From: CAVVAL01 sp963740215
GTDB lineage: Bacteria; Actinomycetota; Actinomycetes; Mycobacteriales; Cryptosporangiaceae
Length of the DNA stretch: 64,000 nt
NCBI GenBank assembly: GCA_963740215.1
Contig: CAVUDJ010000006.1
Span: forward strand, 226,924-290,923
Direction of reading: 5' to 3'
The notes under the pieces are model-generated. The model worked only from the letters and a program-made list of their open reading frames with translations, was not told the DNA's origin and did no database searches. The translations under genes and the position numbers were made by a program. Position 1 is the stretch's first letter; each line of letters starts with the position of its first letter. Shown here piece by piece: positions 26,149 through 37,088 of this stretch.

Positions 26149-28416
26149 ATGGCTTTGCAGGTGCCTGCGGAGTTGGGTCCGGTGTTTCATTGGGTGGTGG
26201 GTTCGGATTGGCCGCAGGCTGATGAGGACAGGCTGCGTGGGGTCTCCGGTGTGTGGGAGAGCACCGCGGCCGAGTTTGATGCGCTCTCGTTTGAGGTGCG
26301 GGACGGGGCGAAGGGTGTCCTGAACGCGATGGAGGGCCCGGCGGCGGAGAATTTCCGTGGCTATCTGACCACGGTGGCGGTCAGTGATACGGCGTTCATG
26401 CCGACCGCGGCGAGGGCGGCGCGGGGTTTGGCCGCGGGCACGGAGGAGGCGGCGCTGCAGGCCGAGCACGCCAAGTACATGACGATCCTGATGGTGGCCT
26501 GGTTAGCCAAATCGCTACTCACCGCGACGGTGTTGGCGCCGGTGACCGGGGGTGCCAGCGCGGCGGCGGCGCCGGCGTTGGCCACCGCGGCGCGGATCAC
26601 GATCTCCAAGGTGTTGAGTCGGCTGTTGGTGGGGATGGCGAAGTCGGCGTTGCACGGCGCGGTGTTCCAGACCGCGATGAGCGGGATCGCGCAGGCGTTG
26701 GAGGTGGCCACCGGGCGGCGCAACATCAACAACATCAACACCCAGGAACTGCTCACGATGGCCGGTATGGGCGCGGTCGGCGGTGTCGCCGGTTCGGCGT
26801 TCGTGATGGGGCTGAACAAGGTCGTCTCCCGGAAGGTGAGCGACAACTTCGCCGGTGACGTGGTCATCGGCGGCGTCAGCGAAACCGTCGGTGGTGTGGC
26901 CGGTAACCAGGCGCTCAACCCCGGTTCCTCGATCGGCAGCGCAACCACGGACCTCACCTCGGGCGCGGCAGAGGGAACCATCGACGGCGTCGGCCGAGGC
27001 AAAAACAAAGGCCCCGGAGCCGGCCATGTCCGCCCCCAACTTCGACACCGACCCCATCACCCTGCCCACCCCGGTCCCACCACCCGCGTTCCCCACCCCC
27101 AACCACGCACCCACACACCCCCCACCACGCAGCCGAGCACGCAGCCGCCAAACACGCCGACTCACGACCCACAGACAACGACCCCGCCCCCGGATCCGGT
27201 CGAGACGCCGGCCGGGCGGCCTTCCCTCGACCTGGACACGCCGCCGGCAGACAGCGGCGATCCAGCGCAGCCGACCTCACCGGTGAAGACCGCGCCGCCA
27301 AGCTCACTCCCGGCGGACACGGCCCTGCCGGACACGGCCCCGGCCGGTCCTCCTGGTGCCGGCACGGCCCCCGAAGCCGGCACGGAGCAGCCCGCAACGA
27401 CAACACCTCCCGCGGCGCAGCGCCCGGCCACCGACACCGCCCAAACACCACCCACACCCACCACCAGCCCCAACCCCACCCCGGTGACCGACCCGGACAC
27501 GTTCTCGGACCCCAGCCCGGACATGCCCGCGGTCGCTGACCGGCTTGTCACGGACACCAACGAGACAGCACCGGTGGCCGGCCCGCCGACGCCGCTCAAT
27601 GTTCCCGACACAGTCACACCAACCACGGCGTCCACACAGAACACGCCCGACCAGCCCGTGTCCCAACGGCCGGTGTCCGAGCAGCCGGTGTCTCACCAGT
27701 CCAATCCGGCGTTCCAGGAAACCGCAGCTACCGGGATCGGTCGAGTTGCCGGGGTGGGTGGGCCTGCCGGGCCGGACACCACCCGGTCGGTCTCACACAC
27801 CAAGCCACGTAGCGATGAACCGTCGTCAGCACCGTCGCCCCCAGCCAGCACACCGACCGATACGCCAGCTGACGCGCCCACGGCTGAGAAGGACAGGGGA
27901 CCGGCCGGAGAGGTTCGCTCGGCCTCATCAACGCCGGCCACCGACGCCCGACCTGACGTTCCCGAGGCAGATTCTCCTACCCCGATACGGACAAGCCCGA
28001 CCGGGACCGGTGACGGCGGCGCCCACCACTCCAACTCCAGTGTGTTCCAGACCAGCCCGGCACCGGCAACCCCGGAATCGACCCGCCACGCAACACCGGT
28101 GGATGTCACCAACCCAGACACACCAACCCTCGCGGCCGACCCACACACCACCACCCCAATCCCGGCCACGGCGACCGCGACGCTCCAGGGCCCCCCGAGC
28201 ATGGCGGACGTGCTCTCCGGCAAGACATCGGCCAACACGCCGTCAGCGACCGTGGCCCCACCGGCTAAACCCACACCCGGGAACCACACCACCCACACCC
28301 ACACCGGTCACCGTCACCACCCGCCGATACCCACGCCGACGACTACCGCTGCGGCGGCTACCCGCAGCCCCGACACCAGCCCTACCCCGGACATACAAAG
28401 GCAAGGGCAAGGGTGA
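26149..28416 (+). CDS. Giant toxin, N-terminal segment: WXG100-like head and Pro/Thr-rich linker
   Basis: Residues 1-105 form a WXG100-like helical hairpin of the CpnT N-terminal type (VFHWVVGSDWPQADEDRLRG; GVWESTAAEFDALSFEV). Residues 108-250 are hydrophobic (YMTILMVAWLAKSLLTATVL; LLTMAGMGAVGGVAGSAFVM) and may insert in or target a membrane. From about 285 to the end is a Pro/Thr/Ala linker of roughly 460 residues. Frame pieces around 27020-27130 make more sense in the next frame (SAPNFDTDPITLPTPVP), so a paired indel is possible. The true protein most likely continues past the stop at 28416: a one-base shift near 28395 leads into YKGKGKGDADADPNWMPANG in the second frame. Type VII secretion is expected from the head domain. 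Confidence 0.7.
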   Translation: MALQVPAELGPVFHWVVGSDWPQADEDRLRGVSGVWESTAAEFDALSFEVRDGAKGVLNAMEGPAAENFRGYLTTVAVSDTAFMPTAARAARGLAAGTEEAALQAEHAKYMTILMVAWLAKSLLTATVLAPVTGGASAAAAPALATAARITISKVLSRLLVGMAKSALHGAVFQTAMSGIAQALEVATGRRNINNINTQELLTMAGMGAVGGVAGSAFVMGLNKVVSRKVSDNFAGDVVIGGVSETVGGVAGNQALNPGSSIGSATTDLTSGAAEGTIDGVGRGKNKGPGAGHVRPQLRHRPHHPAHPGPTTRVPHPQPRTHTPPTTQPSTQPPNTPTHDPQTTTPPPDPVETPAGRPSLDLDTPPADSGDPAQPTSPVKTAPPSSLPADTALPDTAPAGPPGAGTAPEAGTEQPATTTPPAAQRPATDTAQTPPTPTTSPNPTPVTDPDTFSDPSPDMPAVADRLVTDTNETAPVAGPPTPLNVPDTVTPTTASTQNTPDQPVSQRPVSEQPVSHQSNPAFQETAATGIGRVAGVGGPAGPDTTRSVSHTKPRSDEPSSAPSPPASTPTDTPADAPTAEKDRGPAGEVRSASSTPATDARPDVPEADSPTPIRTSPTGTGDGGAHHSNSSVFQTSPAPATPESTRHATPVDVTNPDTPTLAADPHTTTPIPATATATLQGPPSMADVLSGKTSANTPSATVAPPAKPTPGNHTTHTHTGHRHHPPIPTPTTTAAAATRSPDTSPTPDIQRQGQG

Positions 28417-31400
28417 TGCGGATGCTGATCCGAACTGGATGCCCGCGAACGGGTCCGGCGTCAGCATCGGGGCTGTTCAGGGCGGGTCGCCCGAACCGAG
28501 CCGTTTCGAGGAGCAGCTGCGGGCCGCGTTCGGCGACGACACCCGCGTCCGAGACCTCATGCAACGCGCCTCGGACCTGCTGCCCCGAATCCCGATGGTC
28601 ATCCCCGACCGCAGCCCGGAGCTCACCGCCGCCTACCACGCGGTGCAGGACGCCAAGTTCCAGGTGGCGAAGCTGCTGCACGCCGGCAAGGACACCGAGG
28701 CTCGGGTCGTAGCGGAGCGGCTCACGGGCGAGTTCACCCGGAACCATCCCGGCGCGTTCATTCCCGGTGTGACCACGATCCGCGCCAGGGGCGGGGTTCG
28801 TGAGGTGATCACGCACGAACCTGCGCGGTTCACCGACCAGACCTGGACCCCGGGGACAGGCCAACCGGCGGGCACCCAGGTGTGGGCCGCGAGCCATGAA
28901 CTGACTCATCAGGCGCTGGCCGCGTTTCAAAACGAGGCGTTGCGTATCGCCCGTGCGGACGCGGCCCACCTGAAGGACGGTGTCCCGCAGCGCTGGGCCG
29001 ATCCGGTCGCGGTCGCGAAGAAACTGTTCACCACCAACACCGGCTACGGTGTTCAACTCACCCGGGGCTGGCTCGCCAACGCGGGTATCCCCACCTCCAA
29101 AACGCAGTATGAAATCGGCCGGCTCAATCTTCTCGCCGGCCCGGGCAGCCCCGCGACCAACGCCGCCGCGGCGGGACACACCACCCACCCACACGTCCGT
29201 GGGGCCTGGCTGCACCACAAGAACATCGCCGCCGCTATACACGGCCGGACCCCGACGAGTAACGAGCGGAATTTCGTGTTTGGGTGGAGCGAGGCGACCC
29301 ACCAGAAGGATCCATACAACAGTGCCCCGCTGAACACGACCCCGGACGGCATCACCCGGCAGGCGGAGATTCATCGGGCGCAGGCCCTGGCCTGGAAGGC
29401 GCTCATCACCGGGACCCCGCTGAGCCTGACGACCATCACCGATACGGTGAAAGGTCTGGGCATCACCCCAAGGCCCGGCACCGGTACCCGAACGCTACCC
29501 CAGGCGCATTTACATGACCGGACGAAGGGGTGGCTGGCGGCGGTAGGCCTGTACTCGACCAACAACACCGTCAGTCAGGTGTGGCCCAGTGGGCGGACCC
29601 TGCTCACCGAAGAGATCATCACCCAGGCCCACACGATCCTCGCGCAACAACCGGCCAGCTCGATCATGGGGTTGACCCCCTCGCAACTGAGCGGCCGGAT
29701 CGCCGACGCCATTCTGGCCCGCCCGCCCGGCATCACCACCCCGGTCACCCTGGACACCAACCCCGACGGCAGCTCCCCCGATCGCGACAATTTCGAGGCG
29801 TTCATCACCGCGGTCCTGCAAAGCAGCAGCACCCAACCCCCGACCGACCCCGTCACCGCCGCACAGCTGACCGGCGTGCTGAACCAGGCCTGGGCACACC
29901 CCGGCGAAATCACCGAACGCGACGTCAAAACGTTCGCGATCACCACGTTCGGCGACGACAGTCCAGCGACCCTGCACACGGTCAACGGCTGGCTCTACGG
30001 CGCCGGCGTCCTGGGTAACCCGCCCCGGCCCGGTACCCCACGACACACCCGCATTCATCAAGCCACCACCAACGCCGCCGCCACCACCGTGACCGGCGCC
30101 ACCCCGGACTACACCACCGCCACCCACCAGATCCACCCCACCCCCGCGCCCCACACCGTCGCCGTCACCACCGCAGCCATCCACGCCAACTGGCCACCCC
30201 CCACCACCACAACAACCAGCGCCAGCACGAGCACCGCGGCGACGGCGAGCAACGTGGCGATGGGTGGCGCGAACACCGGCGGGCCGGTCAACCCGACGTT
30301 CGAGGACACCTTCACCGGAACCGTGTGGGACACCACCACCGGAACAGCGCCCGCCCCGCACCTGACCCCGCAGGCCCGCGCCGCGTTCAAGACCCAAGCA
30401 CTGCAGCTGGCCACCAACACCGGACGCGGCTGGGTCGAGGTAAGCGAGCTGACCGATCAGCTGTTCTCCACCAACAAGGCCTACGGCGCGGCGCTGGTCA
30501 CCGCCTGGATGACCACCCACAACATTCCGACCTCCCCGCCGGAGAAACATCTTAAGCTGACCAGTGAAGCGGTCACCGCGGCGTTCACCGGAAACACCAA
30601 CTACGGGACAATAGGCGGAAAACCGCAACCGTTCGCGATCGCCAGGCATGTGTACGGGCTAACTCGACAGGCCACTGCCTATGAAAAAGAACTGACAAAT
30701 GGACGGGTCCAGTACCAGGTTGTCGCGCACGGGGTCACCGCGCTGAAGAACATGTTGCAGCCCGGGGTCGAGGCGAAGGTCACCGCGGTGATCCAGCTGG
30801 CCCGAAAAGCGATCCTCACCAACCAAAAAGTGACCATCACGGATGTCAGCGGGCCGTTCATGTCCGGCACGACCGGGAGCCAACCCGGCGCTCAAACTAC
30901 GCCAGCTGTGCATGTAGAGCGGCAGGTTCGGGGGATATTGGAGTCCGGCCGGCTGTCTTACAAAAAAGAGGACGAGAAGTACGCCCGGCCAGGGATGGAA
31001 TGGTCCGGCATCATCCACGACACGATCACCGCGGCGAGTAAACATCTCGATGTCAATCCGACCAGCGACGACGCCACCCTCATCGGCGCCGCGACCGCCC
31101 AGATCGTCGCCGACACCGGGCTGACCGATCCGGCCGACCGGGCCGCGGCCACGCACCTGACCGCGCTACTCACCGGCGCCCTGGAGGGCGCCGGCCTCAC
31201 CACCCCCACCCTGGCCAACCACCCCAACAGCTATCTCGGCGTCCAACTCAACGCGGTCCTGACCTACGCCAAGGACCACGGCCCGCTCACCGACCAGGAC
31301 ATCAAAATCCTCGCCCAGCAAGAATTCGCCACCATCACCACGATCACCACCCCCGTTGCCCCGGCTGATCTGGCCGCGTTCACCTGGCAGGTCCGCGGCT

Positions 31401-32464
31401 GGCTGCACGGCGCCGGGCTCCACGGCGCCCCCCACCCCGAACAACCCCCACACCCCCTCGCCACCCGCGCCGCCCAGCTGGCCGACCAGCTCACCACCCG
31501 GAACCTGCCCTACACCCCCGCCCAGATCGCCACCAGCCTGTTCCCCCACCTCCCGGCGGTCACCGACCACCACCGTGATCTCACCGCCACCTGGATCGAC
31601 CAATACACCCAAAGCCACACCCCACCCACCAACACCACCCCCAGCACCCTCAACACCAACATCACCGCCCCAACCAACCCCGTGGCCGCCCGCCGGCTCC
31701 CGGCCCGCGCCACCCTCACCACCTGGAAACACGACCAACCACACCCCACCGCCCCTGCCACCACGGCAAGCACCGCTGCTAGCGCGAGCACCGCCACCGC
31801 CGGCGGTGTCACTGGTGTCAGGGCGGGGGTGAGCGGGACGGCCGCCTCGAACATCGGGGCGTGGCCGACCACGGTGACTCCCAACATCAGCCCGGTCACC
31901 GGGCTGACCTCAGGGCAGCGTTCCGCGCTGGAGGATCTGTCCCTGCGCACCACCCCGGCCGGCGGCGCTACCGTCGACACCTTCTACACCGCGTTGCTCA
32001 CCGCCACCCCCGAGCAGCTGCGCAACGCCACCACCCCCGGCGAGATCCGCCGACACCTCGCCACCCAAGCCATCCTCGACTACCACACCGACCCCGCCAT
32101 GGCCGCCCGGATCACCCACGCCGGCGGCCTGGACACCGTCCTGACCCACCTCCGCGACGGCACCGAGGCCACCACCGCCACCGGTGGCCTCGTCCCCGAC
32201 CTGACCGCCCGGCACTACGAATTCCCGATCGACATCATCGACGCCAACGGCAACCCCATGCCCGGCGCAGGCCGACCCCGCCAAGTCACCGCCAACACCA
32301 TCAACTCCACCACCATCGCCCTCACCCACACCCGCAAACCACAGACCACCACCGGGCGGCAGCTACGACCATTTCCTGCCCACCACCGCCACCGCCACCG
32401 ACCCCCTCGCCGACTTCCTCACCCCGGACAAGCAACCGAAACAACCGCCGTAAACGCACCATGA
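28395..32464 (+). CDS. Giant toxin, module A: repeated helical regions
   Basis: One long frame without a break for 4 kb (the open frame extends upstream to 27545 but its first 850 bases look like the shadow of the linker). It begins with SRFEEQLRAAFGDD and SDLLPRIPMVIPDRSPELTA, then VREVITHEPARFTDQTW, helical repeats with LFTTNTGYGVQLTRGWLANA and QLFSTNKAYGAALVTAWM, ALEGAGLTTPTLANHPNSYL, and a small domain AMAARITHAGGLDTVLTHLR. Internal repeats are about 40-50 residues with W-L-x-x-A-G. After 32345 the frame must shift to reach GGSYDHFLPTTATATDPLAD. Everything here has a copy 5.1-5.2 kb downstream. The ATG at 28439 is the first internal start. Confidence 0.6.
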
Positions 32465-33330
32465 GCCGGGACCCGTCCCAAGAACGCCAACGCCACGGAA
32501 ATCCCCCCGGAAGGGACGGCTGGTCGGACACCCTGTTCGGCTCCGTTCCCGTGGCCGAAACCACAACGAGCCCCGCCGCGGGCAAGAACCCGGTCCGCAA
32601 CACAGTCCTGAGCGAGAACACCCCCACCCCCGCCCAGACCAGCCCCACCACACCAGCCGTCACCACAGCAACCACCAGCGCGGCCGATGGTGGCCCCCGC
32701 GGCTCGTCGATCCGGGACGCACTGGGCGAACCCACCACCCGCGGTCACCGCCACGACGCCGGCGACCACCGACACCACCCCGGTGGCCACCGCCACCACC
32801 GCCGCGGCGGCCGCCGCGTTGGGGGTGGCCGTGGTCGCCGCGGACACCGCCGACGCCGCCGTCCGTGTCGAACAACGGTTCCCCTGGCTGAAGGCGGTCA
32901 ACCCGTACTACAAGAGCGGCACCCGATACACCCGCGCCGAATTCGAAACGAACTGTGTCCTGGCCGCAATCACCGTCGACATCTCGATCGCCGAAGGCGA
33001 AGGATTCACACACCGCCCAGCACCGCCACCAGCATCGATGACCTGATCAACAACACCGGGCACCGGCCCGTGCCGACTACCTACCGGGACATCGCCGTGC
33101 ATCTGCTGGCCTCCCCACCCGGCACCCGCGGCTACCTCACCATCGAAACCGCGCCGGGAACCGGGCGACGCACCATCGACGGCCAAACCGTCGATGGTCA
33201 CGTCGTCAACGTCATCCACGCCACGGATGGCAACGTGTACTTCCTCGACGGCCAAACCGGCGGACCCGCCCACCTGCCCGACAACCCCACCAAGGTCGAG
33301 TACATCCCCACCACCACAACCGACACCCTC
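28495..33330 (+). repeat. Tandem duplication unit A of the toxin locus
   Basis: Unit A starts at RFEEQLRAAFGDD and ends with the papain-fold domain. Unit B (33707-38430) has the same order of blocks, near-identical at nucleotide level in many stretches (for example AAGCTTCTGCACGCCGG-like and GTGACCATCACGGATGTCAG runs). Equivalent points lie 5113 bases (papain Cys) to about 5210 bases (unit start) apart. Confidence 0.8.
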
Positions 33331-34113
33331 GCCACCCCGGCCACCCCGCCCTGCCCCCACCGTCCTCCCCCCCCGCTCCCGGCCCCGGTCCCGGGACCGG
33401 TTTTGTCGGCCGGGTCTGAGTCTTCGTTGGTCACCGGTCCTGCGCGGGGCGATGTGCTGTTCGGCGAGTCGCGGGCGCCGACCACCCACCTCACCGGCGG
33501 GGCAGCTGTCACCGTCGATGACACCGCTCGGTTCGGCGAGGAAAAGGAGCGGTCAGAGGATCCAGGCGGGCCGAGTAGCACCACGACCGGTCTGACTGCC
33601 GACTCAAACGGCATGGGCAAAGATAAAGGGCCGGTTGGGGTCGGTGACCTGAGCACCAGTCACACCACCGGCGACGATCAGATCGGTCGGGTTGAGACGG
33701 CGGAGCCGGGCCGGCTGGAGGAACGGTTCCGGGCCGAGTTCGGGCGACACGTCGACGTCCAGAACCTGCTCAAGGACGCCTCGGATCTGTTGCCCCGAAT
33801 CCCGATGGTCATCCCCGCCGGCAACCCGGCACTCACCGCCGCCTACCGGGCCGTGCAGGACACCAAATTCCAGGTCGCGAAGCTTCTGCACGCCGGCAAG
33901 GACACCGAGGCCCACAGCGAGGCGGAGCGGCTCACCGCCGAGTTCACCCGGAACCATCCCGAGGCGTTCATCCCCGGCGTCACCACGATCCGCGCCAGAG
34001 GCGGGGTTCGTGAGGTCACCACGCACGAACCCGCACGGTTCACCGACCAGACCTGGACCCTGGTGGCGGGCCACCAGCAGGTATGCAGGTGTGGGCCGCG
34101 GGCCATGAGCTGA
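32461..34113 (+). CDS. Giant toxin, end of module A: papain-fold deamidase-like domain, and start of module B
   Basis: The frame from ATG 32461 reads SRDPSQERQRHGNPPGRDGW, a spacer, then TSIDDLINNTGHRPVPTTYR, DGHVVNVIHATDGNVYFLDG (catalytic His at 33199-33201, Asp in LDGQ) and the start of unit B (EERFRAEFGRHVDVQNLLKD). The N-terminal half of the same papain-fold domain, with FPWLKAVNPYYKSGTRYTRA and the nucleophile in ETNCVLAA (Cys 32954-32956), lies in another frame (32687-33046). The T missing after GGATTCAC near 33010, compared with unit B, explains the break. This is the toxin glutamine deamidase (Tox-PL) fold. As printed the Cys and His halves are not joined. Confidence 0.6.
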   Translation: MSRDPSQERQRHGNPPGRDGWSDTLFGSVPVAETTTSPAAGKNPVRNTVLSENTPTPAQTSPTTPAVTTATTSAADGGPRGSSIRDALGEPTTRGHRHDAGDHRHHPGGHRHHRRGGRRVGGGRGRRGHRRRRRPCRTTVPLAEGGQPVLQERHPIHPRRIRNELCPGRNHRRHLDRRRRRIHTPPSTATSIDDLINNTGHRPVPTTYRDIAVHLLASPPGTRGYLTIETAPGTGRRTIDGQTVDGHVVNVIHATDGNVYFLDGQTGGPAHLPDNPTKVEYIPTTTTDTLATPATPPCPHRPPPPLPAPVPGPVLSAGSESSLVTGPARGDVLFGESRAPTTHLTGGAAVTVDDTARFGEEKERSEDPGGPSSTTTGLTADSNGMGKDKGPVGVGDLSTSHTTGDDQIGRVETAEPGRLEERFRAEFGRHVDVQNLLKDASDLLPRIPMVIPAGNPALTAAYRAVQDTKFQVAKLLHAGKDTEAHSEAERLTAEFTRNHPEAFIPGVTTIRARGGVREVTTHEPARFTDQTWTLVAGHQQVCRCGPRAMS

Positions 34114-37088
34114 CCCATCAGGCGTTGATCGCGTTCCAAAACGAGGCGTTGCGTATCGCCCGCGCGGACGCGGCCCATCTGAAGGATGGTGTCCCGCAGC
34201 GGTGGGCCGATCCGGTCGCGGTCGCGAAGAAGCTGTTCACCACCAACACCGGCTACGGCATCCAACTCGTCCGAGGCTGGCTCACCAACGCCGGTATCCC
34301 CGCCTCCAAAACGCAGTACCTGATTGGCCAGGTCAACCTCCTCGCCGGCCGGAACAGCCCCGCGGTCACCGCCGCCGCGGCGGGAAACACCGCACACCCA
34401 CACGTCTATGGGGACTGGCTGCACCACCAGAACATCGCCGTCGCTGTTCACGGCCGGGCCCCGACGAGGAATGAGCGGGATTTCGTGTCGGGGTGGAGCG
34501 AGGCGACCCACCAGAAGAATCCGCAAAGCGGTGTTCCGCTGAACACGACCCCGGACGGCATGATCCGGCAGGCGGAGATTGATCGGGCGCAGGCCCTGGC
34601 ATGGAAGGCGCTCATCACCGGGACTCCGCTGAGCCTGGAGACCATCACCGATAAGGCCAAGAATCTGGGCATCACCCAAGATCCCGGCACCGGCAACCAA
34701 ACGAAAACCCAGACAAATTTGGTTGACCGGGCGAAGGGGTGGTTGGCGGCGGTAGGCCTGTACTCGACCAGCAGCTCCGTCAATCACGTGTGGCCGAGCG
34801 GGCGGACGCTGCTCACCGAGGCGATCATCACCCACGCTGAAACCATCCTCGCGCAACCACCGGCCAGCTCGATCATGGGGTTGACGCCCGCGCTGTTGAG
34901 CGGGCAGGTCGCCGCCGCCATTCTGGCCCGCCCGCCCGGTATCTCCACCCCGGTCACCCTGGACACCAACCCCGACGGCGGTTCCCCTGACCGGGTCAAT
35001 TTCGAGGCGTTCATCACCGCGGTGCTGCAAAGCAGCAGCACCCAACCCCCGACCGACCCGGGCACGGTCGCGGACCTGACGCATGTGCTGAACCAGGCCT
35101 GGGCCCACCCCTATGAAATCACCGAACGTGACGTCAAAACGTTCGCGATCAACCGGTTCGGCGACGACAGCCCAGCGACCCTGCACACAGTCAACGGTTG
35201 GCTCTACGGCGCCGGCGTCCTCGGCGACCCGCCCCGGCCCGGCACCCCACGCCACACCCGCATTCATCACGCCACCACCAACGCGGCCGCCACCACCGTG
35301 ACCGGCGCGACCCCGGACTACACCGCCGCCACCCTCCAGATCCACCCCGCCCCCGCGCCCTACACCGTCGCCGTCACCACCCGCGCCGTCCACGCCAACT
35401 GGCCACCCACCATCACAACGACAGCCACCACCACGGCGGCCAGCAGCAGCACGGCGACGCACGGCACCGCCACGGCCAGCACCGAGTGCGGCGGCGGCGG
35501 GAGTCACCGGGGGTGTGGTGGGCCCGACGGTGGAGTCCGGGTTCGGTGGGGTGGTGTGGGATCACCCACCGGAATGTCCTCAACTCCGTCCTTGACTCCG
35601 CGGGCCCGGGCCTGGTTCAAGACCCAGGCGTTGCAGCTGGCCACTGATGCGTTGGCGCGGCGGCTACCCGACGGGACTGCGCGTGGCTGGGTCGAGGTGA
35701 ACGAGTTGACCGATCAACTGTTCTCCACCAACAAGGCCTACGGCACGGCTCTGGTCACCGCCTGGATGACCACCCACAACATTCCGACCTCCGGGCCGGA
35801 GAAGAATCTCAAGCTGACCCGCGAAGCAATAAACGCGGCGTTCACCGGAAACACCAACTACGGGACAACAAAGCGGAAAACCCCAACCGGCCGGTATCGC
35901 CAAGCACGTATACGGGCTAACTCAGCAGGCCCGTGCCAACGAAGAGGCACTGACAAAGGGCGAGTCCAGTACCAGGTTGTCGCGCACGGGGTCACCGAGC
36001 TGAAGAACATGTTGAAGGCCGGGGTCGAGGCCAAGGTCAACGCGGTGGTCCAGCTGGCCCGCAAAGCGATCCTCACCAACCAAAAAGTGACCATCACGGA
36101 TGTCAGCGGGCCGTTCAGGTCCGGCACGACCGCGAACCAGCCCAGCGTTCAAACTACGCTAGCTGCCAATGTAGAGCGGCAGGTTCGGGCGGTATTGGAG
36201 GCCGCCCGGCTGTATCACACCAAGGAAGACACACCGTATGCGCGGCCGGGGATGGAATGGTCCGGCATCGTGCATGACACGATCACCGCGGCCAGTAAAC
36301 ATCTCGACACCAATCCGAACAGCGACGACGCCACCCTGATCGGCGCGGCCACCACCCAGATCGTCGCCGACACCGGGCTGAGCGACCCGGCCGACCCGGC
36401 CGCGGCCACCCACCTGACCGCGTTGCTCACCGGCGCTCTGGAGGGCGCCGGCCTCACCACCCCCACCCTGGCGAATCACCCCAACGCCTATCTCGGCGTC
36501 CAACTCAACGCGGTCCTGACCTACGCCAAGGACCACGGCCCGCTCACCGACCAGGACATCAAGGTCCTCGCCCAGCAAGAACTCGCCACCATCACCACGA
36601 TCACCACCCCCGCTACCCCGGCTGATCTGGCCGCGTTCACCTGGCAGGTCCGCGGCTGGCTGCACGGCGCCGGGCTCCACGGCGCCCCCCACCCCGAACA
36701 ACCCCCGCACCCCCTGGCCACCCGCGCCGCCCAGCTGGCCGACCAGCTCACCGCCCGGAACCTGCCCTACACCCCCGCCCAGATCGCCGCCGGCCTGTTC
36801 TCCCACCTACCGGCGGTCACCGATCACCACCGTGACCTCACCGCCACCTGGATCGACCAGTACACCCAAAGCCACACCCCACCCACCAACACCACCCCCA
36901 GCACCCTGGACACCCGCGGCCGCCAAATCACGGCCCGCGCCACCCTCACCACCTGGAAACACGACCAGCCACACCCCACCGCCCCCGCGGTCGCCACCGC
37001 CAGCACCAGCGGCACTGGCGCTGCTGGGGTTACTGGCACCACGACCGGGACGACCGCCCGACCATCTCGCCCTGGCCCACCGCGGTGA
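34083..37088 (+). CDS. Giant toxin, module B helical regions
   Basis: From MQVWAAGHELTHQALIAFQN through LLTNAGIP-type repeats, DRAKGWLAAVGLYSTSSSVN, HTVNGWLYGAGVLGDPPRPG, LFSTNKAYGTALVTAWMTTH and AQIAAGLFSHLPAVTDHHRD to a stop at 37088. One base fewer than unit A just before 34083 shifts the frame in. A pair of opposite one-base indels near 35865 and 35945 changes about 27 residues (in unit A that stretch reads GKPQPFAIARHVYGLTRQAT) and then restores the frame. The open frame is long but lacks a proper start, since the ATG lies mid-domain. Confidence 0.55.
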   Translation: MQVWAAGHELTHQALIAFQNEALRIARADAAHLKDGVPQRWADPVAVAKKLFTTNTGYGIQLVRGWLTNAGIPASKTQYLIGQVNLLAGRNSPAVTAAAAGNTAHPHVYGDWLHHQNIAVAVHGRAPTRNERDFVSGWSEATHQKNPQSGVPLNTTPDGMIRQAEIDRAQALAWKALITGTPLSLETITDKAKNLGITQDPGTGNQTKTQTNLVDRAKGWLAAVGLYSTSSSVNHVWPSGRTLLTEAIITHAETILAQPPASSIMGLTPALLSGQVAAAILARPPGISTPVTLDTNPDGGSPDRVNFEAFITAVLQSSSTQPPTDPGTVADLTHVLNQAWAHPYEITERDVKTFAINRFGDDSPATLHTVNGWLYGAGVLGDPPRPGTPRHTRIHHATTNAAATTVTGATPDYTAATLQIHPAPAPYTVAVTTRAVHANWPPTITTTATTTAASSSTATHGTATASTECGGGGSHRGCGGPDGGVRVRWGGVGSPTGMSSTPSLTPRARAWFKTQALQLATDALARRLPDGTARGWVEVNELTDQLFSTNKAYGTALVTAWMTTHNIPTSGPEKNLKLTREAINAAFTGNTNYGTTKRKTPTGRYRQARIRANSAGPCQRRGTDKGRVQYQVVAHGVTELKNMLKAGVEAKVNAVVQLARKAILTNQKVTITDVSGPFRSGTTANQPSVQTTLAANVERQVRAVLEAARLYHTKEDTPYARPGMEWSGIVHDTITAASKHLDTNPNSDDATLIGAATTQIVADTGLSDPADPAAATHLTALLTGALEGAGLTTPTLANHPNAYLGVQLNAVLTYAKDHGPLTDQDIKVLAQQELATITTITTPATPADLAAFTWQVRGWLHGAGLHGAPHPEQPPHPLATRAAQLADQLTARNLPYTPAQIAAGLFSHLPAVTDHHRDLTATWIDQYTQSHTPPTNTTPSTLDTRGRQITARATLTTWKHDQPHPTAPAVATASTSGTGAAGVTGTTTGTTARPSRPGPPR

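Noticed and set aside
34105..34135. HELTH in both toxin modules (28905 and 34105 regions) as an HExxH zinc protease site
   Set aside because: It sits at the start of a helical repeat whose second occurrence in the same module reads LTPRARAWF without His or Glu, and no third zinc ligand is evident. Probably coincidence.
33843..35507. A 554-codon minus-strand ORF, and other long minus-strand ORFs across 26-41 kb
   Set aside because: They mirror the plus-strand coding frames and recur in both tandem units; composition is Gly/Arg-rich as expected of an antisense shadow.
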